Shown here piece after piece: positions 24,211-35,708 of a DNA stretch of 64,000 nt. This DNA comes from Metarhizium brunneum (Eukaryota > Ascomycota > Sordariomycetes > Hypocreales > Clavicipitaceae), in assembly GCF_013426205.1 (NCBI RefSeq), contig NC_089422.1, positions 2,480,001 to 2,544,000 of the forward strand, read 5' to 3'. The notes beneath the pieces were generated by a model that did not search any database, had not been told where the DNA came from, and saw only the letters and a list, made by a program, of their open reading frames with translations. The position numbers were made by a program, and so were the translations under genes. Within the stretch, counting starts at the first letter, position 1. Each line of letters opens with the position of its first letter.

Positions 24211-24827
24211 AATTAGTACTTTGATTCCTCTTCAGAGAGGATTTCTGCATGCGGAGAACAAACAATTTGGTACAATGTAATACACTTCAAGGATTTATAC
24301 AGTTCATTATTTATGTCTCTACCGCCAACTACCTAGAGACAATTACCGACCAAAGTTATCACCTGGTATCCAACCCGATAACCTTACAGGCGACAGAAAT
24401 ATGAATTCATTCCTCCAATGTACCCAGGAAAAAAACGCCTAGCAATGCGTAATGTAGATAAAACAGAGACCTAAGTGTGTAATTGTAGCAGCAAAGGGAA
24501 TGGCTCTCCTGTGCTAGTAGTTACTCTTCCGAGAATATGCTGATAATATGTAGAAGGTCTAAGGGAAGCAGGAAGAGCCGGATGAGCTCGGAAGAAACTC
24601 AGGTAACTAAATTAAGTAATTAAGGCAAAACGGTTGCTTCAATGTGTTGTGGTGTTGCAGACCTCGTGGAGCCCCTCCTAGCTGTCAATGAAGAAGGGGT
24701 AAGATGCATGGAGGACTAGGTATCCAAGTTCAGGTTCAACTCTACACTCGATTTCGCAGGGAAAGAGTGCCGAGGAACTGTGATAGTGCAGCGAATCTCC
24801 CTAATTGATGCAGTCGTAACTTGACGC
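24211..24827. other. spacer between two convergent genes
   Basis: About 620 bp separate the MCH1 and BST1 stop codons. No open frame, repeat or RNA gene is visible. Confidence 0.5.
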
Positions 24828-27800
24828 CTACGGGGTCTTTCTTCGATTTCGGCTTTCGTCCGTACCCCCTTCAAACATTGCGCCAAACCCGGCAAAAGAC
24901 CAAGAATCTGCTGTAGAGTGCAAAATAACCAACCATGCAGCAATGATATTAACCAAGTAGTGTAGCATATAGGCGTGTGAAACGCCATACACAGCAGCGC
25001 AAAATGCGGTGCCGAACAGAAGGACACTCGTAACATGCCGCAACCGGCTTGTAACCTGCGGTACCATTCTACCAGTGGTCAAGTTTTCTACCAGCAAAAT
25101 GAAAGGCATAATGGACAGGACATTGTGGTGTGAGGAAAAAGGCGTGAGCCAATGCACCGCAAGATTCCGTATCCAAACGGCGAGGATTGGTAGGTTGATT
25201 GGCAAGACCCAGATCATTAGAAGCAGTATAGAGTGTACATAGCGGTAGTAATTCGCATTCGACGTTGAATCAGCTATGTTTGAAATCCGATGGGCGCGAA
25301 CAGTTGTGAACAACTGAACAAGGCACGCAACAAGATACGCAAACTGATAAGGGATAAAAGTTGAGACAAGAAATAGGAGAACAACTGTAGAAACCATTCG
25401 CCGTCTCGGTGTTGAGGGCACCAAGGCCTGCGACGCAATTCTTTTGTGGCTGGCTGTTTCTGTTGTAGGAGCATTGCTGAAGAAGGCGTATAAGATGCCA
25501 AGTGATCGTGTGAGAGCAAGCACAATGTAGTGTAATACAGCACATACCCCGATGCAGACAAGTCCGATGAGGGGAACAAGCAAGCAAAATGAAGGATTTT
25601 CGGTGCCAATAAGAAGCTCGTTCCTATGAAATGCATTCAAGTGTCGCTTGCTCCATATCAAGTTAGGGATGGCCCTCGAAGTGCCTTCTGGTGAGACTGC
25701 AAGGAGAGTCAAAGACACGAGAAGCAGAGGGATTGATCGCCGGAGAGAGAGATCCAATGCTTCCGAGAATGGAATGAAGATACCTGTTTGATCATAGGCA
25801 CGAAATTGCTTCCTCAGGACCAGGGTCACAATGAGCAGCGGAAATGCTGCAAAAACTGTCCTGTAACGCATATACAGTTTCCCCAGACTTCCTAGCAGAT
25901 CAATACGCAGCTTGGCCTCTAGTATACCGCATGACGGGTCTGCCCAGATTTGAAACCCCAGACCGCTGTTGGTACTCTTAAGTTCCAGCGGTGGAGGTAC
26001 GTAGGGTGCAATTCCATGCAAACTAATGTGTGCACGTTTTGCATTGACAAAGTACTTTGATTCATAAGGCTTGTCCAAATACTGCCTGACCATTGGCGTG
26101 AAAAGGTGGCGCGTGCTCTGACATTGATGCTGGGACAGGTCCAAGTGAAATGCAAGGAGACTTGAGGTTAAGGCCGGAAATTGTACTTCAGCTGCCATTG
26201 GTCGATCCGATGGTAAGGAGAATGACAAGCCAAACATTGCGATATGCGAAAAGCTCGTCGGAAAGTCTCTCTGGATATCGTCCCGGTCGCTGAATTCACT
26301 GATGACAAAGCCTGCTGTTTGTGAGGTGGCTCTATCCACGACAGCGATGAAATTATATTCCGACAAGTCCTCTAAATCGTATTGAAGATACGAAAATGGG
26401 CGGATTGGGTTTTCCCCTTCGAGATAGAATGGATACTGAGTCGATGCTGTGGAAGCTGGTAGGAGAATGACATCAGAAGATGTGCTCTTGCAAGCGAGTC
26501 TTGCCTGACTACCTCCCGGTATAGTCGCCGAATATGAGTTGTGTATAGTAGCTGAGTCAACCTCCCCGGGAGAAACAGTACAGACAAGCACTTCAAGCGG
26601 CCCGTTCTCCTTTGCATCCACTAGTGGAGAGTCTGTCAATAGCGAAAACCGTTTAGGAACGGACGTCTCCTGGGGAGGAATAGGCAAGAGATGAACTACT
26701 GGATCACGTTGGTTTCCTAGGCGGTCTAGAATCAAACGATCGCCCACTGGGACAATGCGGCTTGACTCATCGTCTAGGGCAAGCTGAACGATTTCATCCT
26801 TCGAGGCTATCGTTTTTTCTGTAGCCGCTTCTAGGCCGGATAAGAATCGTCGTCTGAAGAGTCGCATTCTCTGGGCTCGAGGTTTGGTCTGTGAGGCGCG
26901 ATTTGAATCGACAACATCATATAACGCTTTGGCTACAACTTTGCGGAATTGGTCGCACCAAAGGATGGCTTGATGATCCATGCTCGTCCAAACAGTCGGG
27001 ATTCCAGTGGTAAAGACAGTGAAACCGTGAGTTTCCGGAACTAGAGGCTCCACACTTGCATAGTCCGAAGGTACAACCGTGTCCAAAGTTCCTCCTGCAA
27101 TAGAAATGAGGGTGACATGCCACAACGGATTGTTATTGGCCCATTTCTGTGCGTATGCGTCTCTCCAGTAGGCATTGATCTCGTCGTAAATTTGCACAAT
27201 TTGACCATCGAAGGTAACTGGTGGCCGAGAATGAGGAGCAGACATGGTGATTATTGTGTTGATGGAATTAGCTTGGTAGTTTGACTGCACGAGCATTGCA
27301 CGAGCAACGACACCACCCATTGAGTGACCAAGAATCACGACCGAGGTTGGATCGGGTAGGTGAGAGTCACGAGTGGTTCGCTGAGGATCCGAGTAGAGAG
27401 ACAGAATGTATCGGATTGCTTCATTGAGATACTCTGCCTGGTCAAGCAAGGTCTGGCCATGGAAGGCGGTAATATCTTCATTAAAATCGACGGTGAAGAA
27501 GTCCAAATTTCGCACTCCCGAATCCACCGAGCCTCCATCGTGTTGCAGGGTGTCATAGAAGTACGTTGCTGCTTCTGCTGCAATTGGTCGAACCTGTTTG
27601 TAACTACCAGCGTTGCCGGGTATAAAGAGTACCGGTATGCCACGTAACTGCAGTGTGAAAGGGTTAACACGTCGAGCCTTATCAGTACCATAGGCATTTG
27701 ACTCCATCAACTGCAAGTTTGTTTTTATTTCTCACCTTGGCTTCATCGTCTACCCCTTGTTCGCGGTAAAGAAACAAGGAGTATTTAGTCGCAAAACGAG

Positions 27801-28263
27801 TATGCTCCGTATCGAAATCGGTAAAATGGATATACGAAGGTCGCATATAGGACATGCGGCATCCCTTGGGCTCAATTTGATAGCTAATGAGAGACTTCAA
27901 TATAGCGGCCAGGATTATGATGCCAATACCAGCCGTAAAAAGAACAAGAATGGAGACAGTGCCGTTGCGTCGACTTCCTTTAGGTCCGGACAGCCCAGGC
28001 GATGACTTCCGTAGAGCCATGGTCGTAGCGGCCGGCATAAACGGGCGGGACAGGCTTGGCGGTGTGACTGGTGAGGGCATCTTCGCATGCCCGTTACGGG
28101 TATTGCTGCGCTTCCAATCAAATTCACCTGGGTCATTGCCTGTCCTACTGGCTGAACGTGATCTTGATTGCGGGCGGCAGGCCATGGCTTCGGTATCGGC
28201 TACATCGGGATTGCAAGACTGTTCGTCACCATCATCGGTCGGATCGGGAGAGCGGTTGGTCAT
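24828..28263 (-). CDS. BST1: GPI inositol-deacylase (Bst1/PGAP1)
   Basis: Exons 27736-28263 and 24828-27647 give 1115 aa, usual for fungal Bst1. The enzyme removes the acyl chain from inositol of GPI anchors on newly attached proteins in the ER, a step needed for ER exit and quality control. The N-terminus is cytosolic and has one hydrophobic anchor (about residues 100-125). The lipase core begins with GIPVLFIPGNAGSYKQVR and has the nucleophile motif GHSMGG with Ser at about residue 285. The C-terminal third has many membrane spans. A 25-nt gap with GT and AG ends would also join the frames, but an 88-nt intron (27648-27735) with a proper branch site gives the conserved EAKLRGIPVLFIP, so I used that. 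The gene is divergent from PMS1. Confidence 0.93.
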
Positions 28264-28758
28264 GGAGGTGGTCTCTGAACAGGCGTGGGCGCTGAGAGAA
28301 GAACGAGCGGCAATCGGGAAAGGATGCGCGAGGGATGCACAAAATGAACGGCAGCTTGGGCAGAACGCCCAACTTTAGCGCGCAGAGCAGAAAGAGCTAA
28401 CGGTGCCGGAGACTGATAACGAGGGTAGTGCGAGCCGTAATATTACAAAAGCGAACGACGAGTATACAGAGGAGTATTGTTACTGTGGTCGTCGTCGCGG
28501 GAGTGAAAGGGATGGCGAGGCATGCCGTCCTTGAGCCAAAACGTCGTAACGTGGGTGGGTTGAATGGACTCTGGATGAATTAGGGACGGGAGAGCTGCAC
28601 GCGGTGGATGAAGGACGGAGAGCAGTGCAGGTCACGTACGGAGTCAATAATATTACAGGGCGGGCTGCGCAAAGTTTGGTGGATCAGACCGGTTGATCCT
28701 GAGCCAGAACACACACCAGACTACTTAAGTAGAGATGGACCAGGTGACTTGACCTTAA

Positions 28759-28809
28759 TACCTACCTAGGTACCTAGGTACCTGAGTAGGTACCTACCTA
28801 GGTACTTAG
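28759..28809. repeat. TACCTAGG palindromic island
   Basis: About 50 bp made of overlapping tacctaggta and ggtacc words, strongly self-complementary. Confidence 0.75.
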
Positions 28810-28922
28810 AGGTAGACTTGACCGGACTCGACTGGACATGGACCTGAGCACTAATGTCTGGTGGGTGCGTTCTCCCTACCAGACCACTACTAGGCAGATA
28901 CCTACCTACTTAGGTACTATTA

Positions 28923-29063
28923 CGCGCGCGGCGCCTGTTTCTGGCAACAGTCTCCTGGCTTATCAGCTATTACAAGGCAGCTTATAAGTATTTGAATTTA
29001 ATTTATCAGACTTTTACACTATCTTGTGATAGTTGTGCTGTCACCAAAACCAGGGCCCGCGCG
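28923..29063. mobile_element. MITE-like inverted-repeat element, copy 1
   Basis: The ends are imperfect inverted repeats of about 26-28 bp. The left end reads inward as cgcgcgcggcgcctgtttct (then ggcaacag); the right end on the opposite strand reads cgcgcgggccctggttttgg (then tgacag). A TA dinucleotide flanks each side (28921-28922 and 29064-29065), as expected of a Tc1/mariner-type target duplication. The 141-bp body has no open frame. Two related copies are in this window. Confidence 0.7.
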
Positions 29064-29065
29064 TA

Positions 29066-29154
29066 GTACTGTACCTGCCTACCTACCTAGCCTACGTGGG
29101 TAGGTTCCTACTAAGTACTTAGAGGTAAGTAGGTAGGTAACTAGAAGGTACCTA
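29066..29154. repeat. TACCTAGG/TACTTAGA palindromic island
   Basis: A run of cctacctacctag, aagtacttaga and ggtaggtaa words directly abuts the right end of MITE-like copy 1. Confidence 0.65.
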
Positions 29155-29172
29155 ATTTACCAAGTGCCCAGA

Positions 29173-29346
29173 TGCGCGGCCCCTGTTTCTGGTGACAGTA
29201 CAGCTATCATACAAGACAGACGGGTCCTGAAATATCACGAGCTATTACTCCGTAAAAGGCTCATGTTTTAAATAAATAAATAAATTAACGGACTATCTTA
29301 TTATAGCTAATGGTTAGCGGCGGCCACCAAAACACCCTTGTGCCTC
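29173..29346. mobile_element. MITE-like inverted-repeat element, copy 2 (degenerate)
   Basis: The left end (29173-29198) has gcggcccctgtttctggtga, matching the left end of copy 1. Near the right end, actatctta...atag...caccaaaac repeats the order of words found in copy 1 (actatcttgtgatag...caccaaaac). The right terminal repeat is poorly preserved, so the boundary near 29346 is approximate. Confidence 0.55.
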
Positions 29347-29348
29347 CT

Positions 29349-29381
29349 AGCTACTTAGACCTAGGTAGGTACTTAGGTAGG
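29349..29381. repeat. TACCTAGG-type palindromic island
   Basis: The stretch tagctacttagacctaggta and the following ggtacttaggtag form a short self-complementary block next to copy 2. Confidence 0.65.
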
Positions 29382-29512
29382 GAAGTTGTGATGTATTATA
29401 CATGTGCTCCGTAGACGCGATTGATTCTCCCACGGAGCCTGCCAAATATACACCACATCGCTTGGTTTGGATTTTGTGGGGCCCCAGGGTGTATCCCACC
29501 TATCAATGGCCA

Positions 29513-29518
29513 ACGCGT
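29513..29518. promoter_or_regulatory. ACGCGT (MCB-like) site upstream of PMS1
   Basis: A palindromic ACGCGT lies about 230 bp upstream of the PMS1 start. This is the core of the MluI cell-cycle box bound by MBF in yeasts. One hexamer can occur by chance, so the call is weak. Confidence 0.3.
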
Positions 29519-29743
29519 ACTCAAGTCAGACACATCAACAACAGGTTACTGGGAGAGGCCACAACCATCTTCGTCAATGCTTCATGCATTTTCGGCATCA
29601 CAAACACCAGGCCTTCTCATTTCGATTTGCATTATTTCCCTGTGTTTATTTCAGTTCTACGAAGTGCAGTAGCTTACAGCTCCATGGCACTTTCGCATTC
29701 ACATTCAACCAAGATCCTGTCAGGTTCGGAAAGCTTGTGAGCA

Positions 29744-32700
29744 ATGGCAGCTACAATCAAGCCTATAGAAGGACGAAGTGTGAGCAGTTCTGAACCCACG
29801 CCGAGGGATCTATCATCCTCTCCTTTTTTTGCCTTGCCTTCCCTTTTATTTTTTTCTCTTTTTCTTCTTTTCGGGAGGTCCAACGACGTGAGACTGACTT
29901 TTACTCATCGCTCACATCTTTAGATCCATCTGATACAGTCTGGTCAGGTCATTGTAGACCTATGCTCTGTCGTGAAGGAGCTAGTAGAGAACAGCATTGA
30001 TGCTGGTGCCACCATTATAGGTATGCATATTGTTATATGGCGGCCACCCGCACTTCTAAGGGGATTCATCCTTGGTCATGTAGCCCCAATACAGTACGAA
30101 AATATACGACGACGCTATGCTGACCAAACAATCTCGAAACTTCAGATGTGCGCTTCAAAAATCAAGGCCTGGACTTGGTTGAAGTACAAGACAATGGCTC
30201 GGGCATCTGCCCTGCCAACTATCCTTCCATTGCCTTGAAGCACCATACTTCGAAACTATCGTCATACTCCGATATCGCGTCCTTGAGGACTTTCGGATTC
30301 CGAGGAGAAGCTCTGGCATCTTTATGTGCTCTATCGTCTGTAACCATCACCACTTGCCTTGAATCTGAGGTTCCGAGGGGCTGCAAACTTGGCTTCGAAA
30401 TCTCGGGCAAACTCGCAAGCACAACAATGGTGGCATCCCAGAGAGGAACTACTGTATCGGTTGAAAAGTTGTTCCATAATTTGCCAGTGCGTCGCCGGGA
30501 GCTAGAGCGCAATATAAAAAGAGAATGGCATAAGGTCATTGCCTTGCTTAATCAATATGCTTGCGTCCAGACCAATCTCAAATTCTCTGTATCACAGCAG
30601 CCTACCAAGGGAAAGCGCATCATCCTATTTTCCACCAAGAGTAACCCCACCACTCGCGAAAATATAATCAATATATTCGGCTCCAAAGCAATGTCTACCC
30701 TGGTTTCTCTGGATCTGCTGCTGGAAATGCATCCATCAAATGTCGGTCCGGACTTACGGACTGATCAAGAGTCCAAGCAAGTGCGCATCCTGGGCCATGT
30801 TTCGCGTCCAGTTCATGGAGACGGCAGGCAAGCCCCAGATCGGCAAATGTTTTTTGTAAATGGAAGACCATGTGGGCTGCCACAATTTGCTAAGACATTC
30901 AACGAAGTTTATAAGGCTTACAACATCTCTCAGTCGCCATTCATATTCGCCGATGTTCAGCTCGATACAAAAATGTATGATGTGAATGTCAGTCCTGACA
31001 AACGGAGCATTCTTCTTCATGATCAAAGCTTGTTGCTCGATCGTCTTCGTTCATCTTTGATCAGATTGTTCGACAGTCATGACTATCAACTACCTACGAC
31101 TCAGGTCCTCATTACAGAGACCCCGAGTTGTCCAGCTTCCGTCGATGCTAATAGGCGGTCAATACCTTTGATTAGAGAAAATCCGCCTTATACTTCCGAA
31201 TCTGAGCTCTCCGCGACTTCACATGGTGAACCAGATGGGGGGTCTCCATCTAACACTGGCTTTGTTAAAGGGAAGTCATCGCAATTGGCAATGCGGGAGG
31301 AGAAGATTGCCTCAGGAGGAAGGGAAGGGGCCAAAATCGCACCAGAATCTCTCACAAAGTGGTTTGGGTGTGATGCAAACCGACCACCGATTTCAAACTC
31401 TGCTAGCCAAAATACGCATGTCAAACAGAACCGGCCTAGCTTGAGTTTATTTGCCTCGAGTCGGACGATAGCTTTAACCGACTCAGATACAGAACAGACC
31501 CCACAAAGCCAATCCTTGAGGCGCGTGGATCCTATCGCTGATACGGCACCAAGGAATACAACAGTGGTAGACCACGGAACCAATTCCCACAAGCCTAGTG
31601 AAGCCGTATCGGATTCGAGAAGTCCAACGGCGTTCTCTTGGAATGCCATCTCTAGTGGGCCATCAACGTCTTTAGTTCAAACAATTGGACATGGTGATAC
31701 TGTACTGCTTATCCAGAAGAAGAAACCACACAAGGGAGCGGTACCGCAAACTTCAGAGAACTCGCACTCTTCTCATCTTCCCAATTCAGGGCACACTGGA
31801 AAAGTTTGCAGTTTCAGCGAATTTCAAGAGAGAAACGCTCAGCATAGCTGTTCGGGTTGTTCATCTGACCCGGAAAGTACTGGAGATACTATCCTTGACG
31901 ACAAGCTTTCTTCCTCTAATACGAAGGCAGAGCTATCGGAAGCATCGACTCTTCATCCCAAGGGAATGGCAAAAGATAATACGGAGAACTTAGGGGGCGC
32001 CAGATGTGTGACGCCACATTCTAACCAACCACAAATTGAAGAAGACGAGCACATTGACCGATCCATATCTGACTCAAACGATGAAGATAATGTCGCTCAA
32101 GGAGATACCAACGGAAGGCCTCATGCGAATAGTTCGGCAGCTCGTAGAACCAGAGCTCTGGGAGACGGACTACGCAAGAAGTTTGGAACAGCTCAACACT
32201 CACAGATAATACGAGCAACTGAAGCCACACTAGCGTCCCTCTCCAGCTCATGGTTGGCCTACTCAGTCCGAAACATTTCAGGTCCAGTTGAGGAGAGGGT
32301 AGCAGACATCACTGCATCTGACGCCGAATCAAAGCTCCCCCTTATTATAGCAAAAGATGACTTCTCGGAGATGAGAGTGGTCGGTCAATTTAATTTAGGG
32401 TTCATCATCGCAGTGCGTCCCAAATCACACCGGCATACATGCCATGAGGCTAATGACGCGGATGAGCTCTTTATAATAGATCAACATGCTTCGGACGAAA
32501 AATTCAACTTTGAACGACTACAATTGAATACTGTTATTCAGTCACAGCGACTTGTCTACCCCAAAGCACTCCAGCTGACGGCCCTGGAGGAAGAAATTGT
32601 TCTTGGGAATCTATCAGCCTTAGAAGCCAATGGTTTCAAAATCCAGGTGGATTCCACAGGAGGCTCGCCGGTTGGGGCGCGTTGCCAGCTCTTGGCATTA

Positions 32701-33054
32701 CCCTTGAGCCGTGAAGTGGCCTTTACACTTAACGATTTGGAGGAACTGATCACATTGCTTGCTGAGGAGTCATCTGGTTCACGGCACATCCCCAGGCCGT
32801 CGAGAGTGCGTAAAATGTTCGCAATGAGGGCATGTCGGAGCAGTATCATGATCGGTAAACCCTTGACTACAAGCCAAATGTACTCGCTGGTAAGGCACAT
32901 GGGTGAACTAGATAAGCCGTGGAATTGCCCGCATGGGCGGCCGACAATGCGTCATCTTTGCTCTCTGCTGGCCTGGGACAAGGCAAAGTGGGTGGCCGAT
33001 TTGCATGGTAATTCTACAACAGAATCATGGCTCGCATACAGTATGGATAATTGA
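29744..33054 (+). CDS. PMS1: MutL-family mismatch repair protein Pms1
   Basis: Exons 29744-29779, 29924-30020 and 30146-33054 give 1013 aa. Pms1 pairs with Mlh1 to form MutL-alpha, which nicks the new strand after MutS recognises a mismatch. The N-terminal GHKL ATPase shows IKPIEGRS, KELVENSIDAGAT, DNGSGI and FRGEALASL. A long Ser-rich linker (about residues 360-740) follows. The C-terminal endonuclease domain has DQHASDEKFNFE at about 823-834, ACRSSIMIG near 940 and CPHGRPT near 972, so all metal-site motifs of the Pms1/Pms2 branch are intact. The first exon is only 36 nt, and its junctions restore the family-typical N-terminus. The gene is convergent with the four-span membrane protein gene. 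Confidence 0.95.
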
Positions 33055-33110
33055 CTGGCAGCGGGCTCCATTCAGTGTCCCACCCAAGTAACAAAGTAAC
33101 GATCGTATTC

Positions 33111-33132
33111 AAAAAAAAAAAAAAAAAAAAAA
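33111..33132. repeat. poly(A) homopolymer run of 22
   Basis: A pure run of 22 A residues lies 57 bp after the PMS1 stop codon, in the short spacer between two convergent genes. It could be a microsatellite or a retroposed tail remnant. No matching coding remnant is visible beside it. Confidence 0.8.
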
Positions 33133-33316
33133 CTAAATGCGCAATTCCCAATACCACCAGCCTACGCCACATGTCCATCCCTCAAGCATCATCCCGGCCT
33201 TGCAGTGTAAGTTCTTGTGTGCGTACGCCATATAATTTCCAAGATAAGGGTTCGTGTTGCAATGAGCTCCTACTCCTTTTGACCTCTGTGGAGCTTTCTA
33301 GTTCTGTGCCTCCAGC

Positions 33317-35190
33317 TTACCGAAATCCTCGACCTTCTTCGGTTACTTTGCCGCTCACATTACGCCTTCCTGACATCCCACCGCTGTACCTTAATCCATA
33401 GTCAACCCCAGAAGACAACTTTCGGTCACTTCCGATAAAGATTGGTGGGGTTGAACTTCTCAACTGGCCATACGGCTTGGAGTAAAACCCGTCATCTAGC
33501 TGAATGGAGCTGTCTCGTTGGCGTTTCCACGGCCTTCCCACTTCGGGTTCTCGGTCCGTGATGTCTTGGCTATTGTTTACCTTCCTCAAATTGCTACTTA
33601 CTTCTGAGAGCAATGTAAAGTCCTCGCGTGGATAGTTGTCACGGTCCTGATTCGATCTTGTGGCCATGAAATTATTGCTCTTATGCAGAGCTGTTGGATG
33701 TGACGCAAGTGGGTTTGGATGTGTTTCAGGAGAGACCAATGCTTCTGGACTGTTATATGTCACATCGTTTTTATCGTCATGGTCTGATTCTGCTGAATCG
33801 GCTTCATGGAATGCCGGAACCAATGCAGCATATGATTTGCCGTCCCGAACTGCGCGACTAGAAGTTGGCACGATAGTGACACTGCAATTGCGCTGGTCGG
33901 TTCTCGGAATAAAAAAATCAGTCGGCATCCAACTTTCACTGGATTTTCCACGTCGGCCCTTATTTTGATGATTGCTACTCGCTGAACCCATTCTTAGTGA
34001 TTGGGCATCTGAAGCAGGAATGGAGGAATAGCGGCCAAGCTGCGATGGTCGTGGCGCTGAACATTGTTTTTCAGAAGATGAATAAGGCGAATTTCGCGGA
34101 TGGTTGCCGGGAGCAAGTTGATACATCCTGTTTGGAAGATCGGCCTGTGAGCCCCTACTCGAGATAGAGTAGCTGGAACCCGCTCTTGTATGAAGAAATG
34201 GCACAGCAGCTGGCCGTTGATTCCCACACGACTCTGAAGCCGCCCCGTCCGGTAAGCTTATTGTGGTAGAAAGCCTGTTTCCTCCCTCTAGGCTGCTTCC
34301 GGTCGTGATGGAGGACTTGCTCCTTTTATGGAATGGCCTCGCGGTCAGATGATCCTCGAGCGGGTTCATATCCGGCGGCATTAGGCTAATTCTACGGAAC
34401 ATCATTCCAAGCCACAAAGAGATCAAGAGTGATATGAAATGCAAGCCTCCTGCTCCAATCGTCATGTAGTACACTGCGGGCACAAAGTACTTCATGATCT
34501 CTTGGTCACTGAGCCTAGTGGCCCAAGTTTGCGCGTTTTTGTGGGTGGAAAACGCCCCGAATGCATACAAAGATATGAATACCAGATCGGAGGTGGCAGC
34601 AAAGACGTGATAGGCAGCTGAGGAGCCTGGGGTACGACCAGAGGCGTTCCGAGATAGGTGATATATCGCGTATGAACACTGAGCGATGGCGACACCGGGC
34701 TAAAATTCCTGTCAATTCCATTCTATTTCCAATATCCTGTTGCATACGACGTACCGAAATTCTCATAATCCACCCTGTGGCCTCGTCAATGTTTGTAATG
34801 AGAATGAGTAGGACGAGGGAACCAATGGCTGCATTAATTTCCAAAACACGAATCAAAAACTGAACATTCCGTAATCCCTTGATCCATTTCTTCATTCGCT
34901 GTCCAAGTGGCAAGTATGGATTATTTCGGTGTGAAACGACCATATGGGCACTGGCATGTATTAGCAGGGTGACAAGAGACTTATCCCATCTGTTCATCAT
35001 TCTGCATGAGATTGATCAGTACATACTCAGGGTGTCGGTCGAATGAGATGAGAGGGCCTGTTGGAGGTGGTTTCCTAGGCTTTGGCTCCCAGCTGGCCCG
35101 CGTCACAGCCTTAGGATCAAAAGTGGTTGCGGGAAACCTCGCGTCATTTCGCCATGCGGCGTTATACATGAATGGCTGCGAGCCACCCAT
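33317..35190 (-). CDS. four-span fungal membrane protein of unknown function
   Basis: Exons 35027-35190, 34755-34950 and 33317-34699 give 580 aa. I do not recognise the family. About 95 residues of cytosol-like sequence (with PRKPPPTGP and SHRNNPYLPLGQRMKKW) come first. Four hydrophobic spans follow within the next 190 residues (around LRVLEINAAIGSLVLLILI, a GVAIAQCSYAIYHL segment, SDLVFISLYAFGAF and YYMTIGAGGLHFISLLISLWLG). A long Ser-, Arg- and Pro-rich tail of about 330 residues ends the protein. The first intron (34951-35026) has a canonical GTATGT donor and gctaat branch site and gives FDRHPDAHMVVSHRNN. The four-span plus long tail layout resembles fungal plasma-membrane organisers in outline only. 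In-frame sequence further upstream (to about 35430) lacks an ATG and needs a 34-nt intron, so I start at 35190. Confidence 0.7.
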
Positions 35191-35708
35191 AGTGTCGAGC
35201 CCGATTTGCCAATGAAAGTAGTAATGAACCTAAAACCAGATCCTTTCTACTATGGACACTCACAGTGGCATGAACGAAACGTGTTGTTGGAATGCGGGAG
35301 CACAAGGACAATGGGAGATGTCTTTCGTTGAGGCTACCTGTAGCATTATCTTTCCAAAACGGTACATCTGGGTGTGATTGGAACTCCCGCAAGGCCAGCT
35401 TGGTTGGCACAGCAACATCGGGCTAGTAGTACTAGTACGGAGTACTCCGTACATAGTCCCAAATCGCTGACGGCCTTCGACCCACCGGTGAGCAACCTAC
35501 CGCTCGGGCCACCAGCCATCATTCGGTATAGACTCAGAAATTCAGAACCTCTTCAAATACACCGCTGTGGCACTTATTTGGTTGGCTTTCGATTATCGTT
35601 CGCTCTTTTGCTACCCTCCCCATCTTTTTTCCCTCATTCCGTCTTTTCTGTTCTCTTCTTTATTCTTTCCTTTGACTCTGTCAGTTTGATCGATCTTCTC
35701 CGAGGACA
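35191..35708. other. divergent promoter region of the four-span protein and ARH1
   Basis: The 518-bp spacer contains the palindrome tacggagtactccgta at about 35436-35451, a word that also occurs in other spacers. CT-rich pyrimidine tracts at about 35610-35700 precede ARH1 and look like its leader. A coding-like minus-strand frame at 35260-35430 is discussed among the rejected items. Confidence 0.45.

Larger units (their letters stand above)
28264..29743. other. divergent promoter region of BST1 and PMS1, rich in repeats
   Basis: The 1.48 kb spacer holds two MITE-like copies (28923-29063, 29173-29346), TACCTAGG islands at 28759-28809, 29066-29154 and 29349-29381, and an ACGCGT at 29513-29518. 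No gene is visible. Confidence 0.6.

Noticed and set aside
27711..27735. 25-nt intron in BST1
   Set aside because: It would join the frames and has GT and AG ends, but it is too short for the spliceosome. An 88-nt intron with a branch site gives the conserved protein word.
35191..35430. Coding-like N-terminal extension of the four-span membrane protein
   Set aside because: The frame reads like protein (VHYYFHWQIGLDT) but has no ATG before an in-frame stop and needs a 34-nt intron. Starting at 35190 needs neither.
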